NCBI GenBank assembly: GCA_035503715.1
Contig: DATJTE010000155.1
Coordinates: 19,507-83,506 of the forward strand
Source of the DNA: OAS926 sp035503715
GTDB lineage: Bacteria > Pseudomonadota > Alphaproteobacteria > Rhizobiales > Rhizobiaceae
Reading direction: 5' to 3'
DNA: 64,000 nucleotides
Shown: one piece after another, positions 34,156 to 43,358 of the stretch
Layout: each line of letters opens with the position of its first letter
Numbering within the stretch: the stretch's first letter is position 1
Translations under genes and position numbers: made by a program
The notes under the pieces: generated by a model
Told to the model about the DNA's origin: nothing
The model's input: the letters and a program-made list of their open reading frames with translations, nothing else
The model's database searches: none

Positions 34156-35325
34156 TCAGTGGGCCAGGATCGGTCGGATTGTGCCGTGCGAAACGGTCAG
34201 GAATTGCGCGCGGCCTTCAAGCGCGGAAAAAAGCGACGGTTCGGTTCCCGTCATGAAGGTTTGGCAGCCGAGTTCGTCGAGGATCGAAAACAGAGCTGCG
34301 CGCCGTCCGGCGTCGAGATGTGCCGCGATTTCGTCGAGCAGCAGGATCGGCGACAGCCCGGCGATCTCGCCGGTCAGCCGCGCATGCGAGAGCACGAGCC
34401 CGATCAGCAGCGCCTTCTGCTCGCCGGTCGAACACAACTCGGCCGGCATGTCCTTCGGCGCATGGCGCACGACGAGGTCCGACAGATGCGGCCCAGCAAG
34501 CGTCCGTCCCGCTGCCCGGTCACGATAGCGATTTTCTGACAGCGACGCCCGAAATGTCTCCTCGATATCGACGGCCGGGCGGGTTCCAACCGCGGCCTCC
34601 AGCGGTCCATCCAGCGCGATCGCGGCTTTCGGGAACGGTCCGTCGTCCGGCAGCTTGGCGATCATCGCCGCCAACAGGCCGGTCAGTTCGACACGCGCCG
34701 CGGCAATCGCCGTACCCGTCTCGGCCATTTGCGCTTCGATCGCCTCGAAATAACGGTCGTCGCGGGCATCTTCGGTCAGCAGCCGGTTCCGCCCGCGCAT
34801 CGCCTTCTCGTAATCGAGCGTCCGCTGGCCGTGCGCGGGGTCGATCGCGAGCACGAGGCGGTCGAGAAACCGCCGCCTGTCGCCGGCCGGTCCAGTGAAC
34901 AGCGCGTCCATCGCCGGCGTCAGCCACACGACCCGCAAATGTTCGAGCATCGCCTCGGCGGTCGAGGTCGTGCCGTCGATCCGCACCTTGCGGCCGGCAT
35001 CGGCGCTCGCCTGGCCGGCGGCCATAGTCCCGGTTCCAATCTCGGTCGCACCGAACTCGCCCTCGACGCGCGCGTGCACCGCAAATCCGTCGCCGGCATT
35101 GGCGCGGGCGACGTCGCCATAGACCGCGCGCCGCAGTCCACGTCCTGGTGACAGGAAGGAGATGGCTTCGAGCAGGTTGGTCTTGCCGGCGCCGTTCTCG
35201 CCGGTCAGCACGATCTGGCCGGGTTGCAGTTCGACCGCCTGCGAAACGTAGTTGCGGAAGTCGGTGAGCGAAAGTTTGCTGATATGCGCGCTGCGGATGC
35301 GCGGCGCCGACGAAGGGTCCGGCAC
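34156..35325 (-). CDS. recF: DNA replication and repair protein RecF
   Basis: SMC-like ATPase that loads RecA at gaps. The 389-residue protein starts at GTG and has KLSLTDFRNY, Walker A GENGAGKTNLLEAISFL (about 43-59), DRRRFLDRLVLAIDP, the signature STGEQKALLIGLVLSHA and Walker B PILLLDEIAAHLD. It is 11 bases downstream of dnaN, completing the classic dnaA-dnaN-recF order. Confidence 0.96.
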   Translation of the reverse strand: MPDPSSAPRIRSAHISKLSLTDFRNYVSQAVELQPGQIVLTGENGAGKTNLLEAISFLSPGRGLRRAVYGDVARANAGDGFAVHARVEGEFGATEIGTGTMAAGQASADAGRKVRIDGTTSTAEAMLEHLRVVWLTPAMDALFTGPAGDRRRFLDRLVLAIDPAHGQRTLDYEKAMRGRNRLLTEDARDDRYFEAIEAQMAETGTAIAAARVELTGLLAAMIAKLPDDGPFPKAAIALDGPLEAAVGTRPAVDIEETFRASLSENRYRDRAAGRTLAGPHLSDLVVRHAPKDMPAELCSTGEQKALLIGLVLSHARLTGEIAGLSPILLLDEIAAHLDAGRRAALFSILDELGCQTFMTGTEPSLFSALEGRAQFLTVSHGTIRPILAH

Positions 35326-35336
35326 GGTCGTCCCGG

Positions 35337-36455
35337 TCAGACCCGCATCGGCATCAGCACATAGAGCGTGCGTTCGTCAGCCGTGTCCTGGATGAGTGTC
35401 GGCGAGCCGGCATCGGCGAACAGGAATTTGGCTTCACCACCCGAAAGCTGCCCCGCCACGTCAAGGAGATATTTGGCGTTGAAGCCGATCTCCATCGGGT
35501 CGGATGAGTAATCCGCTGCAAGCTCTTCGATTGCGCTGCCGGAGTCGGGATTGTTGACGGCCAGCGTTAGTTGTCCGTCGCCGATCGAGAGTTTCACCGC
35601 CCGCCCGCGCTCCGACGAAATCGTCGACACGCGGTCGACGGCTTGCGCGAAGGTCTGCCGGTCGATGACGAGCGCCTTGTCGTTGCCGGTTGGGATCACG
35701 CGCTGATAATCCGGGAAGGTGCCGTCGATCAGCTTGGACGTCAGGATCACGCTGCCGATGGTGAAGCGGATCTTGGTGTCGGAAAGCTCGGTTGTGATCG
35801 CGACATCGGGATTATCGACGAGCTTCTGCAACTCGCCCACCGTCTTGCGCGGGATGATGATGCCGGGCATGCCTTCCGAACCGGCCGGAGCATCGACTTC
35901 GGCGCGTGCCAGCCGGTGGCCGTCGGTCGCCACCGAACGCAGCTTGAGCTTGCCGTTGACCGTAATGGCGTGAAGGTAGATGCCGTTGAGATAGTAGCGC
36001 GTCTCCTCGGTGGAAATGGCGAACTGCGTCTTGTCGATCAGCGCCTTCAGCGACGCTGAATCCAGCCGGAAGATGTGCGAGAAGGACCCCGCGGAAAGCT
36101 CCGGGAAATCAGACTGCGGCAGGCACTGGAGCCGGAAACTCGAGCGGCCGGAAATGACCGACATGGCGTTGCCATCCTCGTCGGTCTTCAGCATGACCTC
36201 CGCGCCTTCCGGCAGCTTGCGCACGATTTCGTAGAGAAGGTGCGCCGGAACGGTCGTCGATCCGCCGCGCTCGATCGCCGCCGGCGTCGCTTCGGTTATC
36301 TCCAGGTCGAGGTCGGTCGCCTTCATCTCCAGGCTCGCGCCGCTCGCCGAAAGCAGCACGTTGGAGAGGATCGGAATGGTATTGCGGCGCTCCACGACGC
36401 GGTGGACGTGATTGAGCGATTTCAGAAGATTGGACCGTTCCAGAACGACGCGCAT
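35337..36455 (-). CDS. dnaN: DNA polymerase III beta sliding clamp
   Basis: Ring-shaped processivity factor. The ATG giving MRVVLERSNLLKSLNHVHRVVERRNTIPIL-type sequence yields 372 residues, the standard clamp length; the frame runs 23 codons further upstream without homology. Three clamp domains are present, ending in DERTLYVLMPMRV, the conserved C-terminus at the peptide-binding groove. It lies between dnaA and recF. Confidence 0.97.
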   Translation of the reverse strand: MRVVLERSNLLKSLNHVHRVVERRNTIPILSNVLLSASGASLEMKATDLDLEITEATPAAIERGGSTTVPAHLLYEIVRKLPEGAEVMLKTDEDGNAMSVISGRSSFRLQCLPQSDFPELSAGSFSHIFRLDSASLKALIDKTQFAISTEETRYYLNGIYLHAITVNGKLKLRSVATDGHRLARAEVDAPAGSEGMPGIIIPRKTVGELQKLVDNPDVAITTELSDTKIRFTIGSVILTSKLIDGTFPDYQRVIPTGNDKALVIDRQTFAQAVDRVSTISSERGRAVKLSIGDGQLTLAVNNPDSGSAIEELAADYSSDPMEIGFNAKYLLDVAGQLSGGEAKFLFADAGSPTLIQDTADERTLYVLMPMRV

Positions 36456-36572
36456 GAAAGGAAATCTCGCTTCGAAGGACCTCAGGAATTCACGGCTTGA
36501 GGCCGATGCCCCGAAGGACCGCAAAACCGTGCGGAATCACGGCAAAGTGACAGCAAATTCATGCTAAAGGCA

Positions 36573-36608
36573 AGCCCGCGGGCAGCTTTGAGAGCCGCGC
36601 CGCGGGCT
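36573..36608 (-). terminator. Stem-loop between dnaA and dnaN
   Basis: AGCCCGCGG(36573-36581) pairs with CCGCGGGCT(36600-36608) around an 18-base loop that can form a smaller inner stem. On the minus strand it lies about 60 bases after the dnaA stop and is followed by TGCCTTTAG. It could end the dnaA transcript. A TGGGGATAA sequence at 36612-36620 resembles a DnaA box with one mismatch. Confidence 0.5.
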
Positions 36609-36671
36609 TTCTGGGGATAACGGCCGGGAGGTTAGCCGTTGCCCCTAGGACGCCATGCTCTGGTGTCCCGG

Positions 36672-38144
36672 TCAGGCCTGGTCCATGATCAACCGGCGGA
36701 GCAGTTCGAGCTCCTGCGCCAGCGTGTTGTCCGAACCGGACAAATCCTCGATCTTGCGGACCGCGTGCAGGACTGTCGTATGGTCGCGGCCGCCGAACCG
36801 CCTGCCGATTTCGGGCAGCGACCGAGGTGTCATCACCTTGGACAGGTACATGGCGACCTGCCTCGGCTTGACGATCGTGCGCGTGCGCCGGTTCGATAGA
36901 AGCTCCGTCTTCGACACATTGTAGTGTCGGGCGACGATGCGCTGGATATCCTCGATCCTGACCCGCTTGGGCTCGCCCGACCGATAGATATGGCCGAGGA
37001 TTTCGTCGATCCGCTCGATCGTGATCTGGGGCTCGAAGGATTGCCGGAAGAGCAGCTGGTTGAATGCGCCCTCCAGCTCGCGCCCGCTGCCGGTCACGGT
37101 CTTGGCGACATGCGCCAGGATATCCTCCGGAATGTTCAGCGAGTGATCTTCCGACTGTGCGCCGGCCAGCCGCATCTTCAGCATGGCGAGCCGCATCGAA
37201 TAGTCCGGAGCGGACATTTCGAGCGCCACGCCGCCATTCAGCCGCGAACGGACCCGCGGTTCGAGCGATTCCAGCTCCGAAGGCGGGCGGTCCGCCGCCA
37301 CCACCACCTGCTTGGCGCTGTCGAGCAGCATATTGATCAGGTGGCAGAATTCATGCTGGATCGACTTGCCCTGCAGGAACTGCATGTCGTCGATGATCAG
37401 CAGATCGATGTCGCGCAGTTGCTCTTTCAGCGTGAGCGCGTGGTTGTCGCGAATTGCCGTCGCGAAGCGCCACATGAAGTATTCCGCCGTCAGATAGACG
37501 ACGCGGGACTTCGGGTTGTTGCGCAGCGCTTCGGCCGCGATTGCCTGCAGCAGATGCGTCTTGCCGAGCCCCACTGTCGCGTGGAGGAAGAGCGGGTTGA
37601 ACCGCACCGCGTTCGAGGCGGATTCAGCCACAGCGCGCGCCGCCGCGAAAGCCACCCTGTTCGAAGGGCCCTCGATGAACGACTGGAACGTATAGCGTGC
37701 GTCGAGCGGTGAGCCCAGCGAACCTGGCCTCGCATCGTGTTCGCTCGGCCGTGGTGTCGCGCCTCGCTCGTGGCGCGTCCCCATGCTGTGCGGGACTGGA
37801 CCAGCGGCTGCCTGCGGCTTCGGCTGGACCTTCTTCTGCGAGATCTGCGGTTGCTCGATCTCCGGAATGCGTCCAGGCCGCGTCGCGGTGCGAACGACCA
37901 GTTCGACCTTCATCAGGTCAGGCAGTTCGGCCTTCCACAGCTCCGCCAGCATATCCATGTAATGGCCGTTGATCCACGACCGCAGGAACGCGGTCGGAAC
38001 GGAAATGCGCACTACTCCCTTTGTCGTCTCCTCCAGTTTCATCTGCTTGAACCAGCTCGAGAAAACTTCACTTCCGAGTCTGGCTTTCAGTTGAGCCTTT
38101 ACGCGCTCGAACATGGTATCGGGATTGCCCACTGCCCCTGTCAT
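36672..38144 (-). CDS. dnaA: Chromosomal replication initiator DnaA
   Basis: AAA+ ATPase that opens the origin. It has domain I (MFERVKAQLKARLGSEVFSSWF), a linker rich in Pro/Gln, Walker A GLGKTHLLQAIA, Walker B LLIIDDMQFLQG, and the DNA-binding signature GRDHTTVLHAVRKIE near the C-terminus. The ATG at 38144 is preceded by a strong GAGGGG and gives 490 residues. An in-frame ATG at 38210 with a weaker AGGGAC would give 512; some relatives use a longer N-terminus, so the start is uncertain. Confidence 0.95.
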   Translation of the reverse strand: MTGAVGNPDTMFERVKAQLKARLGSEVFSSWFKQMKLEETTKGVVRISVPTAFLRSWINGHYMDMLAELWKAELPDLMKVELVVRTATRPGRIPEIEQPQISQKKVQPKPQAAAGPVPHSMGTRHERGATPRPSEHDARPGSLGSPLDARYTFQSFIEGPSNRVAFAAARAVAESASNAVRFNPLFLHATVGLGKTHLLQAIAAEALRNNPKSRVVYLTAEYFMWRFATAIRDNHALTLKEQLRDIDLLIIDDMQFLQGKSIQHEFCHLINMLLDSAKQVVVAADRPPSELESLEPRVRSRLNGGVALEMSAPDYSMRLAMLKMRLAGAQSEDHSLNIPEDILAHVAKTVTGSGRELEGAFNQLLFRQSFEPQITIERIDEILGHIYRSGEPKRVRIEDIQRIVARHYNVSKTELLSNRRTRTIVKPRQVAMYLSKVMTPRSLPEIGRRFGGRDHTTVLHAVRKIEDLSGSDNTLAQELELLRRLIMDQA

Positions 38145-38951
38145 GTTCCCCTCGATCCGATTCCCCGAGAAAAGGCCCTGTTCGGCCCTTTCTTCAAATC
38201 CGCCATGCATTGTTTGATGTCCCTGAATTGTGCCGGTCGCCAGCGACCGAGGCCGCCACGCCGATCTGTTCCTCGTAAACTGGCAACCGGATCGTTGTCC
38301 GGGTGCCACCCCTTCCCCGCTTCTCGCCATTCCGCCAGGATGACGAAGTTCTATCGAAGCTCAGGCAGCACAGCCCCGCGTCGGCCTTTTGAGCCAACTC
38401 GAACACTGTTTACGCACCTGACGTATTTCGCCTCGACGCACGCATCTGAAGGGCAAAGACCGGCCATTCACGGCTTGCGCCGCGTCAAAGGCTCTGACAA
38501 TTTGCTGGGTACTAAGGCCGCCGGGCCGTCCCTTCTCGATGAGGGAACAGTAAGAACAACCTTGTGGAAAGGGCAAGTGGCCTACTTAACACTTTCTCAA
38601 GGAATCGCGTACTGCGAGTGCCCGGAAAATCAGGACGCGGCGATTCCTCGTTACGAATCAAACTGCTCTTTCTTGAGCCACTTCCGATAAAAAAAACTCA
38701 AAAAAAAATCTTGACACGGATCGGTCACAATCGGCCCGGCGAGTCTCATCCGGTATAGCGGGGAACCTCCACTAACTACCTGTCTTCGCGTTGCTTTTTT
38801 CGCGTAGCAGGCGAGGCTTCAGCATATGTGTGCAAATAAACCCGCGAGCGAAACTCATTATTCGGCTGCGGTTTTCGACAAGTCATTGCCGGCAAACAAA
38901 AAACCCGGCTGAAGAGCCGGGTCTTGGTATTTCGTTTGGGTGCTTAGCCGG
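38145..38951. other. Long dnaA-rpsT intergenic region
   Basis: About 800 bases with no convincing gene. It holds the dnaA leader, a run of A tracts at 38689-38708 immediately followed by TTGACA at 38711-38716, and a CGCG-TTGCTTTTTT-CGCG hairpin flanked by CCTG/CAGG near 38780-38815. The rpsT terminator lies at the far end. TGTGGAAAG near 38571 is a poor DnaA-box match. No good -10 was found 16-19 bases from TTGACA. It is not recognisable as oriC. Confidence 0.4.
38896..38922 (-). terminator. Rho-independent terminator of rpsT
   Basis: An 8-bp stem ACCCGGCT/AGCCGGGT with a four-base loop; on the minus strand it is followed by TTTTTGTTTG. It lies about 30 bases after the rpsT stop. Confidence 0.88.
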
Positions 38952-39218
38952 TCAGACCGAAAGCGCCTTCACACGCTGTGCGAGCCGCGACACTTTTCGC
39001 GACGCGGTGTTCCGGTGGAGCACGCCCTTGGTGGCTGCCCGCATCAGCTCCGGCTGAGCTGCCAGGAACGCTGCCTGCGCGGCCGCCTTGTCTCCGGAGG
39101 CCAGCGCCTCTTCCACCTTGCGGACGAAGGTGCGGACGCGCGAGCGGCGCGTCTTGTTGACAGCTTCGCGGCGAGCGATCTTGCGCGTAGCCTTCTTGGC
39201 CGACGACGTATTGGCCAT
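38952..39218 (-). CDS. rpsT: 30S ribosomal protein S20
   Basis: The 88-residue S20 (MANTSSAKKATRKIARREAV, NKTRRSRVRTFVRKVEEAL, GVLHRNTASRKVSRLAQRVK) binds the 5' domain of 16S rRNA. The ATG giving MANTSSAKK matches family length; a longer frame upstream is spurious. It has its own promoter and terminator. Confidence 0.98.
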   Translation of the reverse strand: MANTSSAKKATRKIARREAVNKTRRSRVRTFVRKVEEALASGDKAAAQAAFLAAQPELMRAATKGVLHRNTASRKVSRLAQRVKALSV

Positions 39219-39308
39219 ATTGCCTCTCTTTTCGTTGGTGCCTTGCCGGCCGATCGGCCGGGTGCATAAAGCAAACGGGCAGCCCTTCGGCCGCCTCAGT
39301 TGGCCGGG

Positions 39309-39337
39309 CTTATAGTAGAGCTTCCCCGCCGCGTCAA
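39309..39337 (-). promoter_or_regulatory. Sigma-70-type promoter of rpsT
   Basis: On the minus strand TTGACG is followed after exactly 17 bases by TATAAG. The -10 lies about 90 bases before the rpsT start codon. This is the clearest housekeeping promoter in the window. Confidence 0.7.
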
Positions 39338-39366
39338 CGCCGCAAAAGCCCCAAATTCGGCTTTTC

Positions 39367-40140
39367 TCAGCGGTTGTGGAAGTTCGCGGTCCGCTTCTCC
39401 ACGAAGGCCGCCATGCCCTCCTTCTGGTCTTCCAGGGCGAACATGGAGTGGAACAGCCGGCGCTCGAAACGCAGCCCTTCCGCCAGCGTCGTCTCATACG
39501 AGCGGTTCACCGCCTCTTTGGTCATCATGACGGCCGGCAGCGAGAAGTCTGCGATCTTGGCGGCGGCCTTCATCGCCTCCTCAATCAGTTCGCCGGCGGG
39601 TACCACCCGCGACACCAGACCGCAGCGCTCTGCCTCGGCGGCGTCCATAATCCGCCCCGTCAGGCACATGTCCATCGCCTTCGACTTGCCGACGAAGCGC
39701 GTGAGCCGTTGCGACCCGCCCATGCCGGGCATGACACCCAGCGTAATTTCCGGCTGGCCGAACTTCGCCGTGTCCGCCGCGAGGATGAAATCGCACATCA
39801 TGGCCAGTTCGCATCCGCCGCCCAACGCATAGCCGGCCACCGCGGCAATGATCGGCTTACGGATCCGCTGCATTGCGTCCCAGCCGGCGAAGAAGTCCTC
39901 GAGGAAGGCTTCGACATAGGTCTTGGCCTGCATCTGCTTGATGTCGGCGCCGGCGGCGAACGCCTTTTCCGAACCGGTGATGACAATCGACCCGATGCGT
40001 GGATCGTTTTCATACTCCTGCAGCGCGTCCACCACTTCGGCGAGCACGGTCGTGTTGAGCGCGTTTAGCGCCTTCGGCCGATTGAGCGTGATCAGCCCGA
40101 CCTTGCCGCGCGTTTCAGTGAGGATCGTTTCATACGCCAT
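39367..40140 (-). CDS. Enoyl-CoA hydratase
   Basis: A 257-residue crotonase-fold enzyme that hydrates 2-enoyl-CoA in beta-oxidation. It starts MAYETILTETRGKVGLITLNRPKALNALN. The oxyanion-hole segment AFAAGADIKQMQ and the two catalytic glutamates of ALGGGCELAMMCDF (about 106-119) and GQPEITLGVMPGMGGSQRL (about 130-148) are present. Position between mutM and rpsT is typical of Rhizobiales. An AAAAGCC/GGCTTTT inverted repeat follows the stop. Confidence 0.93.
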   Translation of the reverse strand: MAYETILTETRGKVGLITLNRPKALNALNTTVLAEVVDALQEYENDPRIGSIVITGSEKAFAAGADIKQMQAKTYVEAFLEDFFAGWDAMQRIRKPIIAAVAGYALGGGCELAMMCDFILAADTAKFGQPEITLGVMPGMGGSQRLTRFVGKSKAMDMCLTGRIMDAAEAERCGLVSRVVPAGELIEEAMKAAAKIADFSLPAVMMTKEAVNRSYETTLAEGLRFERRLFHSMFALEDQKEGMAAFVEKRTANFHNR

Positions 40141-40177
40141 AGCGGACCTCCGGAAGAAAACCGGGTTTCCGCTTAGC

Positions 40178-41068
40178 CTAGCGCTGACAGGCCGGGCAAT
40201 AGAATGTTGAGCGGCCGCTCTGCACAACCCTTGTGACCGTGCCGCGGCAACCGTCGCGAAGGCACGGCTCGCCCTCGCGGTCATAGACGCTGAACGATTT
40301 CTGGAAATAGCCGAGCGACCCATCGGCGTGGACGTAGTCGCGCAGCGAGGAGCCGCCGGCCTCGACCGCATCCGCGATAACCTCCCGCACCGCGACTGCG
40401 AGCCTTTCGGCGCGAGGCGACACCCCTTTCTTCGGCACGATCGTGCCGGCTTTGCGCTTCGGCGAAAGCTCGGCGCGCCACAGCGCCTCGCAGACATATA
40501 TATTGCCGAGGCCGGCGATGAGCGTCTGGTCGAGCAGGGCGGCCTTGAGCGGCGCGGCCTTGCCGCGGAAGAGGTCGCTCAGAAGCGCTCCGTCGAGCGC
40601 GTTGCCCGTAGGCTCGACGCCGAGGTCGGCCAGCATCGGGTGTTCGTCAACCTTGCCATCCTCGGCGAACAGCATGAAACCGAAACGCCGCGGATCGTTG
40701 AAGACGATGCGGAACCGTTCTCGATTTTTGGCCTCGACATGGAAGACGGCATGGTCGTGCGCGGAATCCTTCGACCGCTCGTGATGAAACCTGCCCGGCG
40801 TATTCCCGTCCGCGCCGTCCTCGATCCGGAACGAACCGGACATGCCGAGATGGCAGATCAGCACCGGGCCGCCATCGGTATGGATGATCAGATATTTCGC
40901 GCGGCGCCCGAGCGCGGTGATCTGGCGGCCGGTCAGCCGTTTCACGAAATTTGGCGGAAACGGAAAACGCAGATCGGGCCGGCGTTGCTCCACTTTCACG
41001 ATCCTGGCGCCTTCCATCACCGGCTGGAGCCCGCGACGGACCGTCTCGACCTCTGGCAGTTCGGGCAT
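40178..41068 (-). CDS. mutM: Formamidopyrimidine-DNA glycosylase
   Basis: Removes 8-oxoguanine and nicks abasic sites. The 296-residue protein starts MPELPEVETVRRGL with catalytic Pro2 and Glu3. It contains ALLDQTLIAGLGNIYVCEALW (the helix-two-turn-helix) and a C-terminal zinc finger (EPCLRDGCRGTVTRV, STFYCPACQR). The first Cys pair is spaced C-x4-C, as in other rhizobial MutM. It overlaps deoB by TGATG, indicating translational coupling. Confidence 0.96.
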   Translation of the reverse strand: MPELPEVETVRRGLQPVMEGARIVKVEQRRPDLRFPFPPNFVKRLTGRQITALGRRAKYLIIHTDGGPVLICHLGMSGSFRIEDGADGNTPGRFHHERSKDSAHDHAVFHVEAKNRERFRIVFNDPRRFGFMLFAEDGKVDEHPMLADLGVEPTGNALDGALLSDLFRGKAAPLKAALLDQTLIAGLGNIYVCEALWRAELSPKRKAGTIVPKKGVSPRAERLAVAVREVIADAVEAGGSSLRDYVHADGSLGYFQKSFSVYDREGEPCLRDGCRGTVTRVVQSGRSTFYCPACQR

Positions 41069-42294
41069 CAGGCGATCTTCGAGTAGAAGGACGTGCCATG
41101 CTTGCCCGGCGACAGGCCGAGATGCTCGGCGACGGTTTCGCCGATGTCGGCAAACGTGTTGCGCAAGCCGACGGACACCGGCTTCAGGCCAGGCCCGGCC
41201 CCCATGATCGGGATACGCTCACGCGTATGGTCGTTGCCGCGCCACGACGGGTCGTTGCCATGGTCAGCGGTCAGGATCAGCATGTCGCCGTCCTTGAGCT
41301 TGGCGAGTGCTTCCGGGATACGCCGATCGAAATCCTCCAGGCATTTAGCATAGCCGGCGATGTCACGGCGGTGGCCGTAGAGCGTGTCGAAGTCTACGAA
41401 GTTCGCGAATACGAGATCTCCATCCCGCGCATCGTCCATTCCGGTCAGCGCCTTGTCGAACATGACCATGTTGTCAGGCGCTTTGCGCACTTCCGACACG
41501 CCTTGATGCGCGAAGATGTCGCCGATCTTGCCGATGCCTATGACCTTGCTGCCGCGCGCCACCAGCCGGTCGAGCAATGTCGGTTCAGGCGGCGGCACCG
41601 CGTAGTCCTTCCGGTTCGCCGTTCGTACGAATGTCTCGGGCGTCTCGCCGACGAACGGTCGGGCAATCACGCGGCCGATATTCAGGGGATCGACCAGCTT
41701 CCGCACAACCTTGCAGAGCTCGTAGAGCCGCTCCAGACCGAAATGCGTCTCGTGCGCCGCGATCTGGTAGACGGAGTCGGCGGACGTATAGCAGATCGGC
41801 TTGCCCGTCCGGATGTGCTCCTCGCCGTGCTTGAAGATGATGTCCATGCCATTGGCGTGACAGTCGCCGAGGATGCCCGGCAGTTTTCCGTCGCGGATCA
41901 CCGCCTCGGTAAGCTCGGCCGGGAAAGCGGGCACCGTGTTGGGGAAATAGGTCCAGTCGAACGGCACCGGCACAGCCGCGATCTCCCAATGGCCGGATGG
42001 CGTATCCTTGCCGCTCGAGACTTCGTCCGCCGCTCCGTAGAAACCTGTCACGGCGCTATCGAGCCCAGGCGCCAGTTTTCCGGTGGCGATTTCGCCGGCT
42101 CGGCCAAGCCCGAGCGCCGCCATATTGGGCAAATGGAGCGGTCCCCGGCGCAGGCCTTCGACGTCGGCCTTTCCGGCAGCGCAAGCGGCGGCGATGTGGC
42201 CCATCGTGTCGGAGCCGGCGTCGCCGAACTTCGCTGCGTCCGAGGCGCCACCGATACCGAAGGAGTCGAGAACGAATATAAAGGCGCGCGCCAT
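41068..42294 (-). CDS. deoB: Phosphopentomutase
   Basis: Interconverts ribose-1- and ribose-5-phosphate in nucleoside breakdown. The 408-residue alkaline-phosphatase-superfamily enzyme has metal ligands in FVLDSFGIGG, the Thr-containing SSGKDTPSGHWE, NFVDFDTLYGHRRD and LTADHGNDPSWRGNDHTRE. The start is placed at MARAFIFV; a Met two codons upstream is equally possible. It is coupled to mutM. Confidence 0.96.
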   Translation of the reverse strand: MARAFIFVLDSFGIGGASDAAKFGDAGSDTMGHIAAACAAGKADVEGLRRGPLHLPNMAALGLGRAGEIATGKLAPGLDSAVTGFYGAADEVSSGKDTPSGHWEIAAVPVPFDWTYFPNTVPAFPAELTEAVIRDGKLPGILGDCHANGMDIIFKHGEEHIRTGKPICYTSADSVYQIAAHETHFGLERLYELCKVVRKLVDPLNIGRVIARPFVGETPETFVRTANRKDYAVPPPEPTLLDRLVARGSKVIGIGKIGDIFAHQGVSEVRKAPDNMVMFDKALTGMDDARDGDLVFANFVDFDTLYGHRRDIAGYAKCLEDFDRRIPEALAKLKDGDMLILTADHGNDPSWRGNDHTRERIPIMGAGPGLKPVSVGLRNTFADIGETVAEHLGLSPGKHGTSFYSKIA

Positions 42295-42419
42295 GAGCAA
42301 CTCTTCGAGGTCAAGCCTGGCTCAATGTTGCCAGCGTATCCAGCTCAGACATAAGGTTCGGCGTGGCCGATGGCAATTCGCCGGCGAGTCGCCGATCTTA
42401 CGATGCTGACAGTGGTGCA

Positions 42420-43358
42420 ATGACGGGTTGGAGTGCAAGATCGGCGCAGGCGTTGGGAGTGGCGATCCTGTCGCTGTTGACTCTGTCTGTCTGGCCCGCA
42501 CATGCCGATTGGCGCAAGGAACTCGGCACATTTCGCATTGGGATGCTGGCGGAGCAGGGAGGAGGCCATGTCGTCACCGGTCTCGCCGAAATCAAGCGCG
42601 CTTATTCAATGGCTCTCGGCCTGCCCGTTGAGGTTTTGGTCGCCGAGGACTATGCGTCCCTCATTCAAGCGCAGGCGGCGGGCCGGCTCGAATATGCGAT
42701 ATACTCGGCTACCGGCTACGCGACAGCCTATCAGCTTTGCGCCTGCATCGAACCGATCGTCGCTCCGGTCGCCGAGGATGGGGCAACCGGGATGCGCGCC
42801 GTTCTGATCACGCGGGACGGCAAGCTGAAGTCGGTTGACGACATTGGCGCGCACCGCGTCGCCATTGTCCGCAAAGACAACATTTCCGGTTTCGCTATCC
42901 CCGGGAGCCCGCTTGGCGCGGCTTTCGAAAAGGCGGGGTCCGCGATCCAGAAAGTCGACACAGCGGCAGCCGCGGAAACCATGCTTGTGGACGGTTCCGT
43001 GGATGCGATCTTTGGATGGGTTCCGGCTTCGGCCGTGGCCACAGCACAGTTTCCCGGCAGCGGAACATTGGAGCGACTTCACGCGGCCGGAATTGATCCC
43101 GCGTCTTTGTCGGTCATCTGGACATCCGACCTGATCCGGTTCGGACCGCATGCATTGCGTTCGGACCTCGATGCCGAAGCCAAATCGAGCCTCACCATCT
43201 TCCTGACCACGATGTTCTCACAAAGCCCGGATATCTACGACCTTGTCGAGCGTGAGCGCGGCGGCGGGTTTCGCACCGCGACGCACGCCGAATACGAACC
43301 GGTGCTGGAGGCCGTAAAACGAATTGCCGAGACAGAGCAGGCGCCGAACGCTCAGTAG
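42420..43358 (+). CDS. PhnD-like periplasmic substrate-binding protein
   Basis: A 312-residue exported protein with a signal peptide ending VWPAHA before DWRKELG. The body matches phosphate/phosphite/phosphonate-type binding proteins: FRIGMLAEQGGGH, LPVEVLVAEDYASLIQAQAAGRLEYAIYSATGYA, VAIVRKDNISGFAIPGSPL and a DGSVDAIFGWVPASA segment. No phn permease or ATPase is adjacent. The ATG at 42420 gives the signal peptide directly. The 3' end overlaps the convergent tadG-like gene by 7 bases. Ligand unknown. Confidence 0.8.
   Translation: MTGWSARSAQALGVAILSLLTLSVWPAHADWRKELGTFRIGMLAEQGGGHVVTGLAEIKRAYSMALGLPVEVLVAEDYASLIQAQAAGRLEYAIYSATGYATAYQLCACIEPIVAPVAEDGATGMRAVLITRDGKLKSVDDIGAHRVAIVRKDNISGFAIPGSPLGAAFEKAGSAIQKVDTAAAAETMLVDGSVDAIFGWVPASAVATAQFPGSGTLERLHAAGIDPASLSVIWTSDLIRFGPHALRSDLDAEAKSSLTIFLTTMFSQSPDIYDLVERERGGGFRTATHAEYEPVLEAVKRIAETEQAPNAQ

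Noticed and set aside
37737..38690. A 317-codon plus-strand frame over the dnaA 5' region and its upstream gap
   Set aside because: Half of it lies opposite dnaA, the product has no domain, and no ribosome-binding site precedes it.
38711..38716. TTGACA as a promoter -35 for a plus-strand RNA
   Set aside because: No acceptable -10 lies 16-19 bases downstream; the nearest TATAG is about 37 bases away. Kept only as part of the intergenic description.
36456..38951. Chromosomal origin at the dnaA locus
   Set aside because: Only isolated, imperfect DnaA-box matches are present, and origins in Rhizobiales are usually near hemE or repABC/parAB, not dnaA.
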